Source: Synanceia verrucosa
Lineage: Eukaryota > Chordata > Actinopteri > Perciformes > Synanceiidae
Assembly (NCBI GenBank): GCA_029721515.1
Contig: CM056570.1
Location: 4,410,533 to 4,474,532 of the forward strand
Direction: 5' to 3'
DNA length: 64,000 nucleotides
The translations under genes were made by a program, and so were the position numbers. Positions 58,701-64,000 of this stretch are shown here, in pieces (position 1 is the stretch's first letter; the number at the start of each line of letters is the position of its first letter). The notes under the pieces were generated by a model. It saw nothing but the letters and a program-made list of their open reading frames with translations, had not been told where the DNA came from and did not search any database.

Positions 58701-58972
58701 ACAAGCGAGGCACGACCACAGATTTCTCACAGCCTACCTGAGAGTTGCAGCGCTGGCATGGCGGCCGTGGTCTGGACCTGAAACTGGGACTGTGTCTGGG
58801 GCTGGAGCCTGCCTTTGGGCTGGAGGAGGGCCTGGGGAAAGGGGCGACGCCTGGGTTGAATAGCGGTGGTGGGTCATTGCTGGTGGCTTTTGCACCACTG
58901 AAGGAAGTGGAAGATCTGTCTCCATGATGCGTGGTCTGGTCCTGCTGAACGATGTATTGGCCTGTTCTGCGG
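49769..58972 (-). CDS. arhgap18: Rho GTPase-activating protein 18 (5' exon not found)
   Basis: RhoA/RhoC GAP that controls actin and cell shape. Exons: 58738-58972, 57760-57898, 56843-56925, 56517-56660, 55151-55217, 54587-54708, 53789-53860, 53170-53263, 52860-52951, 52549-52626, 52204-52363, 52032-52114, 51720-51926, 51412-51546, 50161-50282, 50015-50070, 49769-49860. They give 659 codons, open and in phase. N-terminal landmarks RRTGQYIVQQ and SQDSLDELEMDDYW match ARHGAP18. The RhoGAP domain spans residues about 320-525 of this partial protein, with the arginine finger in EGLLRIPG and KMFIRELPHPLL. The C-terminus DGETYMKDLFQLNPTAEWVI also fits ARHGAP18, rather than ARHGAP28 or ARHGAP40. The first exon here starts with one base of a split codon, so about 35 N-terminal residues lie upstream, possibly beyond 64000. 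Confidence 0.93.
50644..51005 (-). mobile_element. full-length-looking tRNA-derived SINE with target-site duplication
   Basis: Minus-strand element of about 362 bp in an arhgap18 intron. Head at 51005 (gggcagcatggtggtg), A box tggtgtagtgg (50995-50985), B box ggttcaaatcc (50951-50941), body, and a tggatgga-type tail at 50644. A perfect 13-bp direct repeat, catgactgaatat, flanks it at 50631-50643 and 51006-51018. The family is very common in fish. The intact duplication suggests a fairly recent insertion. An internal atgcaaactccacac repeat is present. Confidence 0.85.
53990..54170 (+). mobile_element. L2-type LINE/SINE 3' tail
   Basis: ggctgctgtaacaatgtaaa, then tttccccattgatgggatga, aataaagg and a (tctta)n tail. 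This is the 3'-end pattern I recall for fish L2-like elements; the same tail occurs at 59955-60012. In an arhgap18 intron; the 5' end is truncated and not located. Confidence 0.6.
55830..55917 (+). mobile_element. short L2-type 3' tail with (TCTA)n
   Basis: aatttcccagagggcactgt and gatcaatacaattt run into a tctatctatctatctgtcta tract. Similar in plan to the tails at 54.1 and 60.0 kb. Confidence 0.45.
56060..56122. repeat. dispersed repeat scrap
   Basis: aaaacgtttcacctctcatc directly followed by caagaggcttcttcagtt, a block I recall as widespread in fish genomes. Only about 60 bp. Origin not known to me. Confidence 0.4.
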
Positions 58973-59384
58973 CTACAGGTGGAGACAAACAGGTGGTGGT
59001 AGAGACAAGCAAGTCAGACAGAAAAATAAGAAATCTGGTTATCAGCTGGCAAACTCTAAAAAAACATGCTCCAATAAAGCTATTAATGTTGCTTTCAAAG
59101 AAGCTAATAGATGTGCACTTTACACCTTGTTTAACAGTGACATTATGGTAGCTCATAAGATAAATAACCCTGGATTATAGATAACAATTAATGTGTCTGA
59201 GAACCAGGCGTGTTGTGTCCCGTAAAGAGGTGCGTAGGCAGCGATGTCTCAAAAGACCGGTTTTGCCTCTGCTTTGTTTTAGATTGAAGGGCCATCCTCG
59301 ACCAAATAAAAATGAGCACCACTTTAAATCTTGTTTTTTTTTGCCAAGAATAACTGTCTTATTTCTAGTCAAATTATGTCTATG

Positions 59385-60040
59385 CACTTAATTTCAGACA
59401 ATATCACTTACTTGTTTCTTAGAAATTATATCTTATTTCAATAAACCTTATAGAGGCAATTTTCACTTGGTCCATTGGCAGATTTTTTTTTGCTTAAATC
59501 AAGCAAAAATATCATGTTTTTCCTTAATTCAAGCAAAAACATAGATATTTTTTGCTTGAATTATGATCTGCCAGTAGACCAAGTGAAAATTGCCACGATA
59601 AGATTTCTTGAAATTACACATAATTTATAAGAAACAAGGCCCTCCATCTTAGTGTAAATTTTGTTGTAGGTGACTTATAATGTGCAATCACAACAACACC
59701 TGTCACTTTCATCTGGTTAATATTGTATATACGTACATTCATATATTTACATATTGTCTATTTAAACCACCTCATCTGGTTTATATTGTATATATGCACA
59801 TTCACATATTTACTCATTACTTATTTGCACAGTGAAATTTGTTAAATTCTATTTTAGTTATTTGTTACTTAACACTTTATGCATATTTTGCTTAGACTGT
59901 TTTTATTTGGAATGTTGGTTGTCTTCGTGTTGGTTTTGGGGTGTTTATGTCACTTTGTAGCTGCTGTAACAAGGCAATTTCCTGAAAGGGATCAATAAAG
60001 TATCTATCTATCTATTGTCTGAAATTGATTTTTTGCAGTG
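59385..60040. mobile_element. foldback (MITE-like) element split by a LINE tail
   Basis: Two arms of roughly 70 bp are inverted copies of each other: about 59415-59488 (cttgtttcttagaaattat to ttggcagat) and about 59565-59638 (atctgccagtagaccaagtg to aagaaacaag). The expected continuation of the right arm (tattgtctgaaattgatttt, ttgcagtg) appears only at about 60013-60040, after about 370 bp of other DNA. The left end carries the mirrored aatttcagacaatatcac at about 59389. The outer end cactgcaaaa is a terminal repeat type I recall from fish MITEs; the left outermost bases are decayed. No coding capacity. Confidence 0.6.
59640..60012 (+). mobile_element. 5'-truncated L2-type 3' end inserted in the foldback element
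   Basis: AT-rich stretch ending with gctgctgtaacaaggcaatt, tcctgaaagggatcaataaa and a (tcta)n tail. Its left edge interrupts the right arm of the foldback element and its tail abuts the missing outer end of that arm. Confidence 0.55.
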
Positions 60041-62555
60041 GGGGCTCATAAACAAATAAGTCACTTAGCATGAAAACAGCATAACAAAACAATTAATCGA
60101 CTAAAGGAGAGACCAAAATGGCCAAAGAGTCACCTAACTGACTCACTAAACCCCAGTAGATTCCTCTTGTGATGACACAAACTGTGAGGGAGTCAGCTGG
60201 CAGTGTGTTGAAATGCCAGTGCGAAGAACATCAGCAGGGACTAAGAACAGCAACCAGCTCATCTCAGCATACAGTTTACTAGCACTGTTTACCAGCTAAG
60301 ACAGTGTGAATCATTAGTGCTAATTATGGCCAGGATGACCTCATACAGGTTGCTTAGCTGTAATCATTGACACTGTTTGTTGTGTCCATAATTATTAGAC
60401 ACAGAGACACTGCTGGGATGTGAAGCAGCCACTCATATGACAATCAGAGTGCTATTTATAGCGCTGTAAATATTTACAGTGGAGTAAGTCAGACCTAAAC
60501 TATTATTATGATCATTATACTTAATATATGTGAATACCTGTGCGTCTCCTTTAATATCCTTCTGTATGACATAACAGCTTTAATATTTGTTGCATGGGAC
60601 GCCTTGAACACATTATAAATGTCAATCCTGTGTCCACAACACAAACAAATGGCCACAGTGCTCCCAAACAGGATGATTGGGATGCTACCATGAGTGTGAC
60701 TGCTTCTGCTTTGTATCTCTATTGTATATAACATGTGAAAGAGTGACGACAAAGAAATGAGAGCTGTACACAACAATAGAAGTGTCACTAAACTACAAAG
60801 CTGTTGTAAATCATAACATGACAAAAAAAAAGTGTGTTTTAATATGTCTGTCCTTCTTTTGGCTTCGCTGGTGTCCGACTGAATGCCTCCTTTGTTGTGA
60901 CAGGAAGTTGCATCTGCCATCGCATAGTTTCTCTCATTCTCTCCACTTGAGGCTATAAAGTTATTATGGAGCGAGCAGCTACAGTTATAACACAGCTGAC
61001 CAATGCCTGTTTTCATTCATCCATCTATTCAACACAGACATGAGTTTAGTCCCACCTAGATCCAAACACAGCTGTGTATTTGTCAGTGAAATGAAGTAAA
61101 AAATGAAGTACATAAGCCAGTAACACCCTAATGTGTTACCTTTCAATATTTTATACTCTTAAATACTCTTATGTTAGACAAGAGAAACATAAGAGCAGTG
61201 ACATGATGCTTATACAGACTGGTTTAAGAGCAATGTTTTAAGTAGTGGTCAACATTTCAGAGGATGTAGATGCCATAACACTGCATCTGGGTGCAGCTCT
61301 TATAAATCTGTATATATTACTTAATGAAGCGCTTAACAAATGCATTCGACATTAGACCACCACCCAGTAAATTAACAAAAGTGCTGATTACCAAAATATG
61401 ATTTTATGTTCCTGTAATGGTTAATCCACCAGTATTTAATCTAAATGAATCTAATTATATATTTAATGCTTAAATATAATTATTGTTGTTATCCATACAT
61501 TTTCAAATTTACTGTTTTGATGTCAAATTCCAGTTATTTACCATCATTCCTGAACAGAAATATGTATATTATCTCCACCGATCACATTTGATAAGACATA
61601 AAATAATAATTCTAACTGAGATGAAAGGAAACAAACGACACTGTGACGCTGTCAGGAAGTCTCTCTGAACACCATGATGGTTGATGGTCTGTATTAATTA
61701 ATTTGGAATTACCAGCAGAGCATTACAGCGAGGGTTCACGCTGAGCCGAGGCCACATACCACAGCAGACTTCCTACCACAAACACACACTGTGTATATCC
61801 CTATAAAGCCATAAAAACACAGGTAAATATAGACACACACACACACACTTTGATCTGGTTTTAACAAAGAACATCAGGTATTTTAATCACTGATCTCCTT
61901 CCTTTCCTCCTCCTCTTCCCTCTCCTCCTAAACCTCCCTAGGGACATGCAGTCTTTTCTTTTTCCTTTCTAGGTGGTTCTTTGTATTTCATCACTGCCTT
62001 CTTCCCTGTTTTCTCACATATCTAGAATATGGATAGGATCTGTGTGATAACACATAGCCCCCATTACTTTTCCCTGTAAACTCATCTCCTGGACATGGCC
62101 TAAGTTCATTGCCCGATTAAAGCCTCACCAACTAAAATGTTCATGGGGAACGACCAAAATGCCCTTGTTTTCCGAGATACTCGGGAAGATTTGTTTAACT
62201 AAGACAGATTTCAACCTGGGAGACAGACACGTTCAAAAGTTAATCATTTACCTTGGTCCAGAGCTACAGCATGACAAACGTTTGAACATAAATCAGAGAT
62301 TTGCAAACACACACACATGCTAACACGCTAACATACATTAGTTTGTCAGTACTGAGAGTTTAAACTACATGTATTTTATTGAAGGGGTCAAGCAGCAGTG
62401 GTTTATTCATTCAGTTTAAGCATACTTACAAATACTTGGCTGTTATCTACATGTTCACGCACACCTTACATTTGTACTATTTTTAGCCACTAGCAGCTCA
62501 ACGGATGGCAACGTCCTGTCAACTGACCCAGCACTGAAATATGTAAACAACTGTC
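60041..62555. other. gene-free stretch, probably arhgap18 intron 1 or upstream
   Basis: No exon fitting the missing arhgap18 N-terminus was found. The 173-aa minus-strand ORF at 60495-61016 resembles no protein I know and has no splice context. Confidence 0.4.
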
Positions 62556-62559
62556 AAAA

Positions 62560-63320
62560 AATGTATAAATGTTTGTTTTGTTGACACAAAGTGTAGTGCT
62601 AATTAGCAAATGCAAGCAAGTTAACATGCTAAACTAATGGTTGAACATGGTAAACCTCAACAAGCTAGCACCGTCAATGGAAAGATGTTGCCTTGCTATC
62701 ATTAGCATTTGTTTCAAAGCACGGCTGTAGCTGGTAGCATGACTGTAGACTCTTAGAGCTGTGGAAGGTTTACATCCTATAGTTTAATGATAGTTTGTAG
62801 GTATTTTTAAAAATTTAAATAAGTTTTGTTCACACAACTGTGCTCTCCAGAGATGAATATAGTGATAATTAGCAAATGCTAGCAAGCTAACGTGCTAAAA
62901 AAGATGGTTGAACATGGTAAACCTAAACAAGCTAGCACCGTCAATGTAATGGTGTTACCATGCTATCATTAGCATTTGTTTCAAAGCACGGCTGTAGCTG
63001 GTAGCATGACTGTAGACTCTTAGAGCTGTGGATGGTTTACATCCTATAGTTTAATGATAGTTTGTAGGTATTTTTAAAAATTTGTCCAAATAAGTTTTGT
63101 TCACACAACTGTGCTCTCCAGAGATGAATATAGTACTAATTAGCAAATGCTAGCAAGCTAACGTGCTAAAAAAGATGGTTGAACATGGTAAACCTAAACA
63201 AGCTAGCGCCATCAATGTAAAGGTGTTACCATGCTATCATTAGCATTTGGCTCAAAGCACGGTTCTAGCTCCTAGACTGCAGACTGTTTACATACTGTAA
63301 TGTAATGTTTGTAGGTATAT
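62560..63320. repeat. tandem repeat, about 270-bp unit, nearly three copies
   Basis: The landmark aattagcaaatgc recurs at about 62601, 62867 and 63138, periods of 266 and 271 bp. Each unit continues with ttgaacatggtaaacct, aacaagctagc, ccatgctatcattagcattt and, in the first two, gtagctggtagcatgactgt. Copies 1 and 2 are close to identical over long stretches. Copy 3 diverges at its end. A satellite-like local amplification. Confidence 0.85.
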
Positions 63321-64000
63321 TATAAAAGGTCTAAATCTGTACCACAAATACCTAAAGCCAACATATGTGCCATACATGTAGCTATTAACTGGATCTAGAC
63401 TGTGATGCAATGCTAACCTGATTAGCTAAGTTGTTTACAAATTAACTGTGATCTTGTAGTTGAAAACATATTTACAACCATGTTAAAAATTAAGCTTTGC
63501 TGCTGCCAAGTGATTACTGTTCACCACTCAGCAATTTGTCAACCTCAAAAGCATGACAGACACACTTCTACTGAGTGCGATATGCATGTGTGTTCATCAC
63601 TATAAGTGCAGAAAAAAAAACATTAATGCAAACAAAGTATTCACACACTCACAGAGGTCAGGCGGGTTGCCCTTGTGAGTAAAACAAACACACTCTCTCT
63701 CCGGCACACTTTCATACATGCACACACAAATGACCTTCAAAGGAAAGCAGAGCTGCAGCTGTGTGTGTTATTGTTCTACTCTTTGTACCTTTATCCGCAC
63801 ACCTTTTATCACCTGCTTAGAGCTGTCGACATAGAGGGAGTGTGTGTGTGTATGTGTGTGTGGAGCGAAAACAGCCTGCAAAAGTAAATCCAACACTGAG
63901 GTGCAAACAGGGATAGAAGGAAACCATATCACCAAATAAAGAGCAAGTTCAGCACGGATGAGCCGAGCCAATTTCTGAGGAAGTGAACTCAGTCGACTAT
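63321..64000. other. gene-free end of window
   Basis: Contains short CA/GT runs (63840-63862 and the mirror-like 63600-63660 area). The donor-like tct then gtgagtg near 63650 on the minus strand does not give the phase needed for the missing arhgap18 exon. Confidence 0.4.

Noticed and set aside
58734..59156. 140-aa minus-strand ORF
   Set aside because: It overlaps the arhgap18 exon but its frame does not fit the next exon's phase. The alternative frame matches ARHGAP18 and joins in phase.
60495..61016. 173-aa minus-strand ORF
   Set aside because: No recognisable domain and low-complexity ending. No splice signals consistent with a gene.
63640..63680. Candidate first exon of arhgap18 with a donor-like gtgagtg
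   Set aside because: The phase needed for the next exon would run through a stop codon, and the residues do not resemble the ARHGAP18 N-terminus.

Overview
The window is a piece of a teleost fish nuclear chromosome, about 64 kb. The reasons are spliced vertebrate genes with compact GT-AG introns, an AT-rich background full of poly(A/T) runs and (TA)n microsatellites, and fish-type tRNA-derived SINEs, L2-like LINE scraps and foldback elements. The proteins are vertebrate orthologues that I recognised by comparing conceptual translations with remembered human family members. No species call is possible; I lean towards a spiny-rayed fish.

Layout. 1-15100 is gene-poor, with an L2 reverse-transcriptase scrap, a SINE, duplicated unexplained ORFs and a possible SRF/TEAD enhancer near 13.2 kb. 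15112-18101 on the + strand is ccn2 (ctgf): 5 exons, 346 aa, with TATA box, TEAD motifs and poly(A) signal. 20373-26450 on the - strand is chga (chromogranin A): 8 exons, 372 aa, with a TATA box and a CRE-like promoter. 30643-36135 on the - strand is a single-repeat phospholipase B1-like gene: 16 exons, 426 aa. 37929-46681 on the - strand is sel1l: 21 exons, 809 aa. 49769-58972 on the - strand is arhgap18: 17 exons found, 659 aa, first coding exon not found. 59-64 kb holds a nested foldback/LINE insertion and a three-copy tandem repeat of about 270 bp.

All splice junctions were read by eye. Phases agree across every junction of the five genes and each chain is open to its stop, which is the main support for the models. 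The five genes do not form one pathway. CCN2 is a secreted matricellular target of YAP/TEAD and SRF signalling, and ARHGAP18 is a RhoA GAP tied to the same actin/YAP axis. CHGA is the secretory-granule prohormone, SEL1L is the ER-associated degradation adaptor, and the PLB1-like protein is a secreted or surface GDSL lipase. In human these genes lie on 6q22-23 (CCN2, ARHGAP18), 14q31-32 (CHGA, SEL1L) and 2p23 (PLB1), so the window keeps close a set that is scattered in mammals.

I found no CRISPR array, prokaryotic system or intact transposon. The least explained items are the duplicated ORFs at 3.8-5.1 kb, the diverged repeat at 8.8-9.1 kb, the transcript-like insert in a sel1l intron (44.2-44.6 kb) and the two CArG boxes upstream of ccn2.
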